NCBI GenBank assembly: GCA_016875715.1 | Contig: VGOZ01000019.1 | Span: forward strand, 1-47,493 | Direction of reading: 5' to 3' | DNA length: 47,493 nt | Source: Chloroflexota bacterium | GTDB taxonomy: Bacteria > Chloroflexota > UBA6077 > FW602-bin22 | In this document: positions 8,857-16,843 of the stretch, piece after piece | Numbering within the stretch: the stretch's first letter is position 1 | Layout: each line of letters opens with the position of its first letter | Translations under genes and position numbers: made by a program | The notes under the pieces: model-generated | Seen by the model: the letters and a program-made list of their open reading frames with translations, nothing else | Told to the model about the DNA's origin: nothing | Database searches by the model: none

Positions 8857-9528
8857 CTACTCGACGGCGGCCAGGATTTCGGCGAGGAACGCCGCCTCAG
8901 GCCGATTGCCGAGGAACTCCCGGCGCTCGTTGATCACGATCTTGGGGACGGCCTGAACCTGATAGCGATCGGAGAGTGTCGGAAACTCGCTCGCCTCGAC
9001 CACATCGGCGGTGATACGGTGACTCTCGATCGCCATTCGGTGGGCCAGACTGGCCACCCGTGGACAGTGCGGTCAAGTAGGCGTGACAAACACGCGAAGG
9101 TGGACATCTTGGGTCAGCCCACCGAGCGCAACGCGCGTCTCCTCGGACAGATGACTCTCCCCACTCGCCACATCAACGATGTTGTCGATGAGGTTCCGGA
9201 ACTCATTCCCGGCCGGTATGCCAAAGAAACGGACCTTACCCTGGTTCCGGCCGCTGAAGACAATCGCCGGGATATCGGCGATCTCCGCGTCCGCCAGAGC
9301 CTCCGGTCGATCCAGGACATCGTGAACGACGAGGGTCACCTTCTCGGAGAGAGCTGATACCTCCTCAAGGAGTATCTTCGTCTCCTCGCAGTACACGCAC
9401 TCCTCACGACCGGGAACGTGCAGGCGCGGCCGCGGTCGGGTGTACAGGTCGATCGTCACCGGCTCGGTCAGGTGCTCCGCGAAGTGATCGCGAATGAACT
9501 CCTGATCTCGCTCCGGGATCATCGCCAT
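8857..9528 (-). CDS. Protein disulfide oxidoreductase (glutaredoxin-like, two thioredoxin folds), probable selenoprotein with TGA read as Sec at residue 152
   Basis: The frame from ATG 9528 runs to a TGA at 9075..9073 and then continues in the same frame to a normal stop at 8857. The joined product is 223 residues, the usual size of PDO-type proteins with two thioredoxin folds. The N-terminal fold has CVYC (C44-C47). The second fold should have TPTCPHC; here the first cysteine codon is TGA, giving TPT-U-PHC (U152, C155), and the protein then continues with PRVASLAHRM and the cis-proline strand AVPKIVIN. A hairpin matching the bacterial SECIS pattern follows the TGA. Redox or peroxide-related work in the cytoplasm is expected. 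If TGA is not decoded, the product is a truncated 151-residue protein. A TAGAAT box lies 9 nt before the ATG. Confidence 0.85.
9039..9058 (-). promoter_or_regulatory. Candidate bacterial SECIS hairpin inside the oxidoreductase gene
   Basis: On the minus strand the segment folds as GGCCA-GUC-UGGCC, a perfect 5-bp stem with a 3-nt loop; an alternative register extends the stem to 8 bp with one bulged C. The apical loop begins with G and lies 22 nt after the TGA. Both fit the published consensus for bacterial SECIS elements (G in the first two loop positions, loop roughly 16-37 nt after UGA). It lies wholly within coding sequence, as bacterial SECIS elements do. Confidence 0.7.
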
Positions 9529-9537
9529 ACCGACGTC

Positions 9538-9543
9538 ATTCTA
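9538..9543 (-). promoter_or_regulatory. Candidate -10 box of the selenoprotein gene
   Basis: TAGAAT on the minus strand, 9 nt before the ATG at 9528. No good -35 or ribosome-binding site is visible, so the mRNA may have little or no leader. Confidence 0.4.
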
Positions 9544-9629
9544 ATGGGCTGTTGCCGGAGCGCCGTCATTACCGCGGAACGCGCCAGAGGTTCGGAGGAG
9601 GAGTCGGGCGCCCGAAGTCACGTCCTTCC

Positions 9630-10772
9630 TTAGCGGCGACGGGTCAGGTACCAGCCGGCCAGAACCGCGCCGCCGAGGATCGGGACGATGAGTGCTAGCG
9701 CGGCGCTATCGTCGCGCGCAGGCTCGATGTCCGGCCCAAACTCGATGCCCGCACGCGCCAGTGCGGTGGCGTGCGGTTGATCTGAGACGCTCAGAAACAG
9801 GCGGGTCGGATCGGTGCGATCCACGATCACTGGCCCGACCTCGAAGTCGGCCACGGTCTCCAGTGCCGGGTGCAGTTCTGGGCCCTCGCCGCGGTGGAGC
9901 CCCCGCGTCGAGCCCAGCAGGATTCGCCCGTCGGCTGAACGGGCGATCGATGTGATCACCGGCCTCTCGCCGCCGCCGGCGAGAGGCATCGTGCCGAGAC
10001 GCCGCCAGGACGTATCCTGGCGCATGAAGAACTGCGGGCCGATCCCCACGTACACCGGCCCGTCATCCAGCGCTAGCAGGCCGCGAACGATGCCGCGCGG
10101 CAACCCAGGCACCGGACTGAACTGGTCAGCTCCCTCGCGCAACTCGTAGAGGCCACTCGTCGTACCGATCAACAGGCGACCATCGCGATCCAGCGCGAGC
10201 GCGGTGGTCGCACCCTCCGCTCCCTCACCGTCCGGTGTCCAGGTGTCTCCTCTGTCGTCGCTGCGGACGACGCCGAGGACTCCACCCGAGAACAGGACAA
10301 GACCGCCCGGCGCCTGACCTGCGAGCAGAGTGACGACGACCTGTCCGGGGTCCCCCGCCGGCTCCCAGGACTGTCCTGCGTCGACGCTTCGGTAGACTCC
10401 GGCGTCCGTCGCGATCCAGAGCGCTTCGGACACGGCCGGATCGTCAACGATCGCGAAGACGGCGGGTGGCGCCCCCAGGGCCTCATCGATCGTGATCTCG
10501 ACCCAGGACGCGCCCGCATCCGGCGTGATCCACAACCCCGACTCGGTTCCGGCGACGATCCATCCCGGCAGCGATGGATCCGAGTGCAGGGCGAGGATGG
10601 TGACAGGGGGGCTCTCAGTCAGGTAGTCCCAGGCCTCGCCGGCGTCTGTCGAGACGTAGACGCCGATGCCCTGGGCCCCGGCAATGCCGACTCCGAACAC
10701 GAGCCAGACGAAGGTCATGCCGAGCAAGAGAACCGCGGCGCGCACGCGCACCCGTAAGGCCCGAATCTCCAC
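9630..10772 (-). CDS. Secreted, C-terminally anchored BNR/sortilin-type beta-propeller protein
   Basis: 380 residues starting with GTG. An N-terminal signal peptide (hydrophobic stretch ending AGAQG) leads into repeated Asp-box/BNR motifs such as STDAGEAWDY, TPDAGASWVE, SVDAGQSWEP and SDDRGDTWTP, spaced about 45 residues apart. This is a beta-propeller like sialidase/sortilin or photosystem II assembly factor Ycf48 relatives. A C-terminal hydrophobic segment (ALALIVPILGGAVLAGWYL) followed by TRRR anchors it in the membrane with the propeller outside. No catalytic sialidase residues were recognised, so it is more likely a binding or scaffolding protein. A TATGAT box lies 12 nt before the start. 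Confidence 0.8.
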   Translation of the reverse strand: MEIRALRVRVRAAVLLLGMTFVWLVFGVGIAGAQGIGVYVSTDAGEAWDYLTESPPVTILALHSDPSLPGWIVAGTESGLWITPDAGASWVEITIDEALGAPPAVFAIVDDPAVSEALWIATDAGVYRSVDAGQSWEPAGDPGQVVVTLLAGQAPGGLVLFSGGVLGVVRSDDRGDTWTPDGEGAEGATTALALDRDGRLLIGTTSGLYELREGADQFSPVPGLPRGIVRGLLALDDGPVYVGIGPQFFMRQDTSWRRLGTMPLAGGGERPVITSIARSADGRILLGSTRGLHRGEGPELHPALETVADFEVGPVIVDRTDPTRLFLSVSDQPHATALARAGIEFGPDIEPARDDSAALALIVPILGGAVLAGWYLTRRR

Positions 10773-10875
10773 GGATCACCGTCGATCATAGGGGAGCGGA
10801 GTACCAGGTTCGGGCCTTCTTAACGGAGTCTCAACGGAACCCGCACGAGCATCCCTGGTACGGTCAGTGCGCAGT

Positions 10876-11835
10876 ATGAAGCTGAGCCGTCGAGCCGTCG
10901 TCCTTGGTGCGATCCTGGGTTCGCTAGCGTGTGCCGGACCGCCGCCAGCCCGCCCAACCGCCACCGCAGCTTCCCGGATCACGGACGCTCCTCGTCCGCG
11001 GGTTTCGGCTGGGACCCCGGTGGCGACTCGGAGCGCGCCCATGCCGCGGCCTACCCCCGATCCGCGCTCTCTCCAGCAGCGTATCGACGCGTATGTGGAC
11101 AGGTCGCCCAGCACGCTCGGCATCGTCATCCACGATCCGCGCCAGGGGCCTCTCGCGGCACACCTCCCCACCGACCGGTTTCCCCTGGGTTCGCTCTACA
11201 AGCTCTTCGTGATGGCCGGCGCCTTCGAACTCGCGCGGGACGGTGCGCTCGGGCTGGACGAGGCCCTTCGCACGATCGACGAGTACCCGTTCGGTGAGCC
11301 ACCGGGGGGAGTGCCTCCGGCCACGACCCTCTCCGTCCTCGGGGCGATTCAGGCCATGATCGCGGTCTCCAGCAACGCGGCCGCCCTGGCCCTGATTCAC
11401 CGCCTGGGCGCCGACGCGGTCATGCGCGTGCCGGCGCGGCTCGGCCTACCGGGCTTGGAGATCGGCATCGCACGGGGAGAGACATCCGGCCACTACCGCA
11501 TCGATGCGGTCGGTTCAGCCCTCGATCTCAGCCGTTTCTTCATTGCCATCGACGGAGAGGCGCTTCTTGGACCCACGTTCGACCGCCGGATGATCGACGT
11601 GCTCCTGAATCAAACGATCGTCGATCGACTGCCGGCGCACCTGCCGCGCCCCGTGCCTGTCGCGCACAAGACAGCCGATCTCGATGGCTACACGCACGAT
11701 GCCGGTCTGGTCTACCTGCCCGGCCATCCCTACGCGATCGCGGCACTGGCACTGGGCGATAGCCCCATCGCAGGGAAGGTGGCTATTGCCGACCTGAGTC
11801 GCATCGCGTTCGATTACTTTAGCGCCCCGAACTGA
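10876..11835 (+). CDS. Class A beta-lactamase-like serine hydrolase, predicted lipoprotein
   Basis: 319 residues from ATG 10876; an in-frame GTG at 10867 is the alternative. Residues 1-22 include a SRRAVVLG twin-arginine-like stretch and a lipobox ending SLAC, followed by a Pro/Thr/Arg-rich linker to about residue 65. The hydrolase domain has SLYK (the Ser-x-x-Lys nucleophile pair) and SSN (the SxN motif), but the third motif reads HKTAD rather than KTG. No ExxLN omega-loop glutamate of true class A beta-lactamases is evident. Relatives act on peptidoglycan or unknown amides; antibiotic hydrolysis should not be assumed. The 3' end overlaps the convergent opcA gene by 17 bp. Confidence 0.82.
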   Translation: MKLSRRAVVLGAILGSLACAGPPPARPTATAASRITDAPRPRVSAGTPVATRSAPMPRPTPDPRSLQQRIDAYVDRSPSTLGIVIHDPRQGPLAAHLPTDRFPLGSLYKLFVMAGAFELARDGALGLDEALRTIDEYPFGEPPGGVPPATTLSVLGAIQAMIAVSSNAAALALIHRLGADAVMRVPARLGLPGLEIGIARGETSGHYRIDAVGSALDLSRFFIAIDGEALLGPTFDRRMIDVLLNQTIVDRLPAHLPRPVPVAHKTADLDGYTHDAGLVYLPGHPYAIAALALGDSPIAGKVAIADLSRIAFDYFSAPN

Positions 11836-12943
11836 GCGCCAGGAAAGCCGCCACCTCTTCGAGCGCGTCCTCGAACACGATCTCTCCTCGGAGCGTATCG
11901 ATCGCGCTGGCGAGCAGCTCGGCCTCGTTCAGTGATTCGAGTCGCGTCTGCCGGACGATTTCGCTCTGCCCGGCGAGCGCTACTCGGATCTCACCCACGC
12001 TTGCCTCTTGGGCCTGGAGGGAGAATACGGAGGCGCCGCGCCTGCCCCGTGTCTGAATGCGGATCGCGTTGATTCCGGCACGTGCTCCCGCGGAGATCCT
12101 CAGGCGGAAGGTGACGTCGCCTCCGCGCCGTTTGGCCCGCATCTCGTACCCGTCGGGAAGCCGCGTGAAGCCGGTCGGACGCCAGTCGAGGCGGGAAACC
12201 AGCCAGCCGACGATGAGCAGTGCCTCGCAGCGCTGTGACCGACCACCGGGAGGGCGGCAGAGATCGATCTCGATCCGTTCGATCTGTCGAAGCGAGGTGC
12301 TGCCGCGTCGATCGTCCCAGAACTGAGCAATCAGATCCCGCCACGGCGTAAGTCGCTGCCAGGTGAGATCGACTAGATCGATCGCCAGGCCGGGGCGACG
12401 GCGCAGCGTGGAGAGCGCGGTGAGCGATCGCTCCAGATGGATGAACTCGGCCGAATCGGCGATCAGGCGGTACGCCGGTTCAAGCAGATCGTAGAGGAGA
12501 GGATCCCGCAGAGCAGGCTCCCCAGGCCACCACACCACGACCGGCAGATCGGCGAGCAGCAGGCCAAGCACGATGCTGGGCAATTGCCGGGCGCCGCCGG
12601 CCGATGATTCGAGGACGATCTGCTCGACGCAGATGCGCATCCCGGTCGTCCCCAGCGGTCGGCAGTGCACCTGCACCCGGGCCTCGGGGCGGCCCGCCGG
12701 TCGCGTGGGATCGACCGTCGCGATGATGGCTCGCGAGGGGTGGTGATCGCTCAGGCGGTCGAGAGTCGCCAGAATGCGCTCGCGGTGCGCCTCGGCGGTG
12801 GCGACTGCCACGAGGTTGACAACGTGGGTGCGAGCCGCCTGCTGGCCGTCGGGGGAGAGATTCTCCGGCGCGTGGAGGAGCGCGAGTAACTCGCGCTCGA
12901 TGCGCGCGACGTCGATCGTATCGGGAGTCGGCTGCGCGACCAC
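11819..12943 (-). CDS. opcA: Glucose-6-phosphate dehydrogenase assembly protein OpcA
   Basis: About 374 residues of the OpcA family, which activates or assembles glucose-6-phosphate dehydrogenase in cyanobacteria and actinobacteria. Recognisable parts are the HPSRAIIATVDP region, LPSIVLGLLLADLPVVVWWPGEP, and the C-terminal winged domain. I chose GTG 12943: it is 1 base after the zwf stop and has GGAGG 7 nt upstream. An ATG at 12970, overlapping zwf by 26 bp, would add nine residues with a poorer ribosome-binding site. Coupling to zwf supports the assignment. Confidence 0.9.
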   Translation of the reverse strand: MVAQPTPDTIDVARIERELLALLHAPENLSPDGQQAARTHVVNLVAVATAEAHRERILATLDRLSDHHPSRAIIATVDPTRPAGRPEARVQVHCRPLGTTGMRICVEQIVLESSAGGARQLPSIVLGLLLADLPVVVWWPGEPALRDPLLYDLLEPAYRLIADSAEFIHLERSLTALSTLRRRPGLAIDLVDLTWQRLTPWRDLIAQFWDDRRGSTSLRQIERIEIDLCRPPGGRSQRCEALLIVGWLVSRLDWRPTGFTRLPDGYEMRAKRRGGDVTFRLRISAGARAGINAIRIQTRGRRGASVFSLQAQEASVGEIRVALAGQSEIVRQTRLESLNEAELLASAIDTLRGEIVFEDALEEVAAFLALSSGR

Positions 12944-12944
12944 G

Positions 12945-14480
12945 CTAGAGCCTCCGCCAGGCGCGGCCATCCCGACGGATCAGATCGTCGGACTCCTCCG
13001 GCCCCCACGTGCCCGAGGCGTAATTCGGCGAACTGATCGGCAGAAGTTTGCCCCAGCCGTCCATCACGTGACTGACGATCGACCACGCCTGTTCGACTTC
13101 ATCGCGACGGATGAAGAGCGTCTGGTCGCCGAGCATCGCGTCGAGGAGAAGCCGTTCGTACGCGTCGGCCGGATCGGCGCCGAAGGCGACGCCGTAAAGG
13201 AAGTCCATGTTGACGGAGCGGAGCCTCACGTTCGCACCGGGGACCTTGGCGCCAAAACGGATGGAGATGCCCTCATCCGGCTGGATTCGCAGCGCGAGCA
13301 CATTCTGTTCGAGGTTCGACGCCGCGCCATCGCGAAAGAGCATGTGCGGGACCTTCTTGAAGGCGATCGCGACCTCGGTGATCCGCTTCGGGAGCCGCTT
13401 TCCATGCCGGAGATAGAAGGGCGTTCCCGCCCACCGCCAGTTGTTGAGGAGCAGTTTCAGCGACACGTATGTCTCTGTCCCGGAATCGGGCGCTACCCCG
13501 GTTTCCTGGCGATACGCTGGGACCGACGCGCCCGCGATCGTACCCGGACCGTACTGACCTCGCGCAGTCCACTCGCCGACGCTCCGGCCGGGGAATTCCA
13601 CCGAACGCAGGACCTTGATCTTCTCATCGCGCACCGCGTCGGCATCGAAGTGGGTGGGTGGTTCCATGGCGACCAGCGCGAGCAACTGCATCATGTGGTT
13701 CTGCACCATGTCCCGGATCGCACCGGCGCCCTCGTAGTACCCGGCTCTGCCCTCCACACCGACCGACTCGGCGACCGTGATCTGGACGTGCTCGACGTAG
13801 GTTCCGTTCCACACCGGTTCGAAGATCACGTTCGCAAAGCGGAGGGCGAGGATGTTCTGGACCGTCTCCTTGCCGAGATAGTGATCGATGCGGAAGACCT
13901 GACGCTCTCTCAACATGTGCGAGAGCAGCGAGCGGTTCAGCCGCTGCGCGCTGACCAGATCGTGGCCGAACGGTTTCTCGATCACGACCCGCGTCCAGGG
14001 TCCCGTGTCGGCACGGTTGATGAGGCCGCCCTCGGAGAGGTTACGCGTGATCTCCAGGAAGTTCTCCGGACCGGTCGCCAGGTAGAACACGCGATTGCCG
14101 CCGGTCCCCCGTTCCCGATCGATGCTCGCCAGTCTCTCCTTGAGGCGCGCGTAACCGTCCGGGTCGTCAAAAGAGGACTGGCAGTAGTAGGTGTGTCGCT
14201 CGAACGACTCCCAGATTGCCGGATGCATGTTCCGGCCAAACCGCTCGACGCCGGCACGCATCTCCCGCCGGAACTCGTCGTCGCTCCAGTCGCGACGGGC
14301 GACCCCCACCAGAGCGAAATTCGGCGGTAGCTGGCGCTCGTGAGCCAGGCTGTAGAGCGCCGGGACCAGCTTGCGTCTGGTTAGATCCCCCGTCGCGCCG
14401 AAGATGACGACGACGCACGGTTCCGGGGTCCGCTCCACACGGAGCCCGGCGCGCAGCGGATTCGCCTGTGCCACGGCCAT
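12945..14480 (-). CDS. zwf: Glucose-6-phosphate 1-dehydrogenase
   Basis: 511 residues, full length. Catalyses the first step of the oxidative pentose phosphate pathway, glucose-6-phosphate to 6-phosphogluconolactone with reduction of NADP or NAD. The N-terminal GATGDLTRRKL dinucleotide loop, the catalytic RIDHYLGKE motif, and the following QNILALRFANVIFEPVWN stretch are clear. A GAGGGGGAAG ribosome-binding site precedes the ATG by 5 nt. It is followed immediately by opcA on the same strand. Confidence 0.97.
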   Translation of the reverse strand: MAVAQANPLRAGLRVERTPEPCVVVIFGATGDLTRRKLVPALYSLAHERQLPPNFALVGVARRDWSDDEFRREMRAGVERFGRNMHPAIWESFERHTYYCQSSFDDPDGYARLKERLASIDRERGTGGNRVFYLATGPENFLEITRNLSEGGLINRADTGPWTRVVIEKPFGHDLVSAQRLNRSLLSHMLRERQVFRIDHYLGKETVQNILALRFANVIFEPVWNGTYVEHVQITVAESVGVEGRAGYYEGAGAIRDMVQNHMMQLLALVAMEPPTHFDADAVRDEKIKVLRSVEFPGRSVGEWTARGQYGPGTIAGASVPAYRQETGVAPDSGTETYVSLKLLLNNWRWAGTPFYLRHGKRLPKRITEVAIAFKKVPHMLFRDGAASNLEQNVLALRIQPDEGISIRFGAKVPGANVRLRSVNMDFLYGVAFGADPADAYERLLLDAMLGDQTLFIRRDEVEQAWSIVSHVMDGWGKLLPISSPNYASGTWGPEESDDLIRRDGRAWRRL

Positions 14481-14514
14481 GCCGTCTTCCCCCTCGATTG
14501 CGTCGGGAATTGTC

Positions 14515-14952
14515 TCAGGTTTCGCGCTTCGGTTGTTCCCGGCGCCGCGCCGCAGCGTCGGCCGCGCGACGCGTCGCCCCGAAGAGCCGCCGAGCGGTGA
14601 AGACCATGGTCGCGGCCTGACGGCCGAGGTCGGCGGCGCGATCTCGCTCCGCTGTATCCCGTAAGCGTCGGCACCGCACGCACCGTGGCAGGTCCGATCG
14701 CGTCGATGCGCTGCAGCGCGGGCACGTCACGCGCAGTTCCTCCGGCACGGCTATGCCAAGACGGACCGCAAGCAAGTACCAAGTCACCGGGCCGCCGATT
14801 AGCGAGAGGCAGAACCAGAGCCAGAAGCGTCGCTTCTTGATCTCCGATGCCCAGAGACCGGTCGCGATTGCGGTGATGATCCAGAGCGTCGCGCCTGTAA
14901 TCGCGGCGCGATCGACTATGACCTGCCACAACTGGTCGCCCACGCCGTTCAT
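14515..14952 (-). CDS. Small membrane protein with a zinc-ribbon motif
   Basis: 145 residues. Two hydrophobic segments (about 14-32 and 42-64) are followed by a cytoplasmic CPRC-x(9)-CVRC pair that should bind zinc, then an Arg/Ala-rich helical tail. I do not recognise a named family; similar short two-TM zinc-ribbon proteins are common hypotheticals. It sits between the DUF4178 gene and zwf on the same strand, with gaps of 24 and 34 bp, and could be co-transcribed with either. Confidence 0.65.
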   Translation of the reverse strand: MNGVGDQLWQVIVDRAAITGATLWIITAIATGLWASEIKKRRFWLWFCLSLIGGPVTWYLLAVRLGIAVPEELRVTCPRCSASTRSDLPRCVRCRRLRDTAERDRAADLGRQAATMVFTARRLFGATRRAADAAARRREQPKRET

Positions 14953-14976
14953 CGGCCGATCGCCGTCGCCACGCGC

Positions 14977-15669
14977 CTAGCCCGCTGCCAGGATGTCGCT
15001 TATCTCGTCGCGCGCGATGCGGCGCCCGAGCAGGATTAAGATGTGCGACGTCCAGATGCCCAGGGCGATCGCGCCCCCCTCTTCATCCGTTGCCTCGACC
15101 ATCTTGAAGTACACGTTCTCGTCGGCGTTGGTCGACATCGACGACCAGACTTCGCGAGCATCATCGTGGGGCTCGCCCTCGACCTGCCCAAGAAAGGTCC
15201 CCGTCGCACGCACACGGAATCGTGTTTCGTCGATATCCACGTGGATCGGTTCGTGGGCGATCCCTTCGCGGACGTTCCCCTCAAAGCGCTTCAGCGCCCC
15301 CCCCGCGCCCACGAGCATCTCGTAGAGCGCGGAGCCCTGTTGCGCCACGGCCTGACCATCGTAGAGCGCCATTCCTGTGGGCAGGACCTCGAGGACGCGA
15401 TCGCGGCTCAGGAAGATCCACTCCCACACGGTCGAGCGCCCTCGGATTGTCTCGCGGCAGGAGGCGCGTCCGAGTACGGTCGCGTCGGTCCCATTCCAGA
15501 ATGTGATCGCGTCGCCCCTCTTCACCGCGCGGATGTCTGGCCGGTGGGGCTCGACCGCCGCAGGCGTGGCCGCTGGTGCCACCGTCGCCCCGCGAGCCCG
15601 GCGACTGAAGAGCGTGTATGCCACTGCACCGATCAGGACGGCTGCCGCCGTGCCCAGCAGGACTTCCAT
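14977..15669 (-). CDS. Membrane-anchored DUF4178-type protein
   Basis: 230 residues. One N-terminal transmembrane helix (residues 2-20) followed by RR, a short Pro/Ala linker, and a soluble domain beginning VKRGDAITFWNGTDATVLGR and containing VWEWIFLSRDRVLEVLPTG, which matches the general pattern of DUF4178 domains. DUF4178 genes are often found beside pspA and spermidine-synthase-like genes; here pspA is directly upstream on the same strand (29 bp gap), which suggests a shared envelope-stress role. Confidence 0.7.
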   Translation of the reverse strand: MEVLLGTAAAVLIGAVAYTLFSRRARGATVAPAATPAAVEPHRPDIRAVKRGDAITFWNGTDATVLGRASCRETIRGRSTVWEWIFLSRDRVLEVLPTGMALYDGQAVAQQGSALYEMLVGAGGALKRFEGNVREGIAHEPIHVDIDETRFRVRATGTFLGQVEGEPHDDAREVWSSMSTNADENVYFKMVEATDEEGGAIALGIWTSHILILLGRRIARDEISDILAAG

Positions 15670-15698
15670 CGTGGAGGTTCTCCCGACAGACCGGCGGC

Positions 15699-16394
15699 CT
15701 AGGACTTCTCCTCGCCAGAGGGGAGCGCCGCCGGGGCCATGCCCGCCTTCAACGCGGCGAGTTCGTCTTCGACATCATCCGCCGCAGCCTCCTCAAGTTC
15801 GGCGAACCGCCTCTCCAGCGAAGACTCGCCCAACTCCCCCATCGCACGAGCACGCGCCTCCGCGAGACGGATCTTCTCCTCCATCCGGGCGAGTTCCGAG
15901 GTCGGATCGATTCCGGCCAGCGAGGCGGCGACCTTCTGGACCTGGACCTGCGCCTTGGCTGTCCGATGGCGTGCGATGAGAACCTGCCGGCTGCGCACGA
16001 TCTGCTCGTACTTGGACTGCAGCGCTTGAAGGTCGGCCTTCAATTTGTCGACGACCTCCACCTGCGTGGCTAACTGGTGCTCGTAGACCGTGCTGTTCGA
16101 ACCGTAATCGCGGGATCGCCGCAGGGCTTCCCGGGCGAGATCGTCGGAGCTGCGCTGCACGGCAAGTTCGGCTTTCCTCTGCCACTCACCGGCGAGCTTG
16201 CGTGTCTCCTTCAGATCTTCCTCAACGATGTTCTTCTGCGCGATCGTCTCGGCGACCTGCGCCTTCGCCTTGGAGATGGCATCGGCCATATCGCGGATGA
16301 TCTGGTCGAGCGTCTTCTCGGGATCCTCCGCTCGATCGAGCAATTCGTTGATGTTCGATCGCACCAGCAACGACACACGTTCGAAGATACCCAT
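15699..16394 (-). CDS. pspA: PspA/IM30 family phage-shock protein
   Basis: 231 residues, almost entirely helical coiled coil, beginning with the family hallmark MGIFERVSLLVRSNINELLDRAEDPEKTLDQ. This class of ESCRT-III-like proteins binds and stabilises the cytoplasmic membrane under stress. The start at 16394 has AGGAG 8 nt upstream; the frame is open further upstream but that extension has no family similarity. It likely leads an operon with the DUF4178 protein and the zinc-ribbon membrane protein. Confidence 0.95.
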   Translation of the reverse strand: MGIFERVSLLVRSNINELLDRAEDPEKTLDQIIRDMADAISKAKAQVAETIAQKNIVEEDLKETRKLAGEWQRKAELAVQRSSDDLAREALRRSRDYGSNSTVYEHQLATQVEVVDKLKADLQALQSKYEQIVRSRQVLIARHRTAKAQVQVQKVAASLAGIDPTSELARMEEKIRLAEARARAMGELGESSLERRFAELEEAAADDVEDELAALKAGMAPAALPSGEEKS

Positions 16395-16421
16395 CCCGTT
16401 ATCTCCTCTCTGACCAAGCGA

Positions 16422-16427
16422 ATCATA
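16422..16427 (-). promoter_or_regulatory. Candidate -10 box of pspA
   Basis: TATGAT on the minus strand, 27 nt before the pspA ATG. No sigma-54 element was found nearby, so pspA control here differs from the enterobacterial system. Confidence 0.45.
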
Positions 16428-16482
16428 GGTGTCGCGGTTGCGCCCACCATATACGCCGTTCGACCTATGGCGAGGATCGAGA

Positions 16483-16749
16483 TCAGGCGCGCTGGTCGAA
16501 CAGTTGGCCCCGCCGCCCCTCCCCGGGTACGGGTTCGACGCGGGCATGGACGTCATACGTCGGCGTCGCCCCGACGTCACTCACGGCCGTCCGAGCCCGA
16601 TCCACGGACTCGTCGATCTCTCGGGCAAGGGCACGGGCGTGCAAGACCTGCGCGACCTGGACGGGCGCAATTTCCGCCGGTCCGCGCATGAACTGCTGGA
16701 CCGTGATCGCGTTCGCCGCGACCTGTCCCCCGCCGAAGATCGGCTCCAC
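16483..16749 (-). CDS. Hypothetical 88-residue protein upstream of pspA
   Basis: GTG start and no recognised domain. The codons have the G/C-rich third positions of neighbouring genes and the frame lies on the strand of its neighbours, which supports a real gene. The middle (VAQVLHARALAREIDESVDRARTAV) is predicted amphipathic helix and the end is Gly/Arg rich and probably disordered. An 88-bp gap with a TATGAT box separates it from pspA. Confidence 0.5.
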   Translation of the reverse strand: MEPIFGGGQVAANAITVQQFMRGPAEIAPVQVAQVLHARALAREIDESVDRARTAVSDVGATPTYDVHARVEPVPGEGRRGQLFDQRA

Positions 16750-16843
16750 GCTGCGACTCTGAGCCCTCTCTCTAGAGTATCGGCCGATCGCGAAAAATCT
16801 TTAGGGGATTCCCCGACGAGTTTTCGCCATGCCAGCCAACACG

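Noticed and set aside
8857..9528. Reading TGA as a sense codon throughout the genome (alternative genetic code)
   Set aside because: Many neighbouring genes end with TGA at their expected length, often overlapping the next start (ATGA, GTGA, TGATG), so TGA is a normal stop here.
16395..16482. Sigma-54 promoter for pspA
   Set aside because: No TGGCAC-N5-TTGC element was found; only a sigma-70-like TATGAT.
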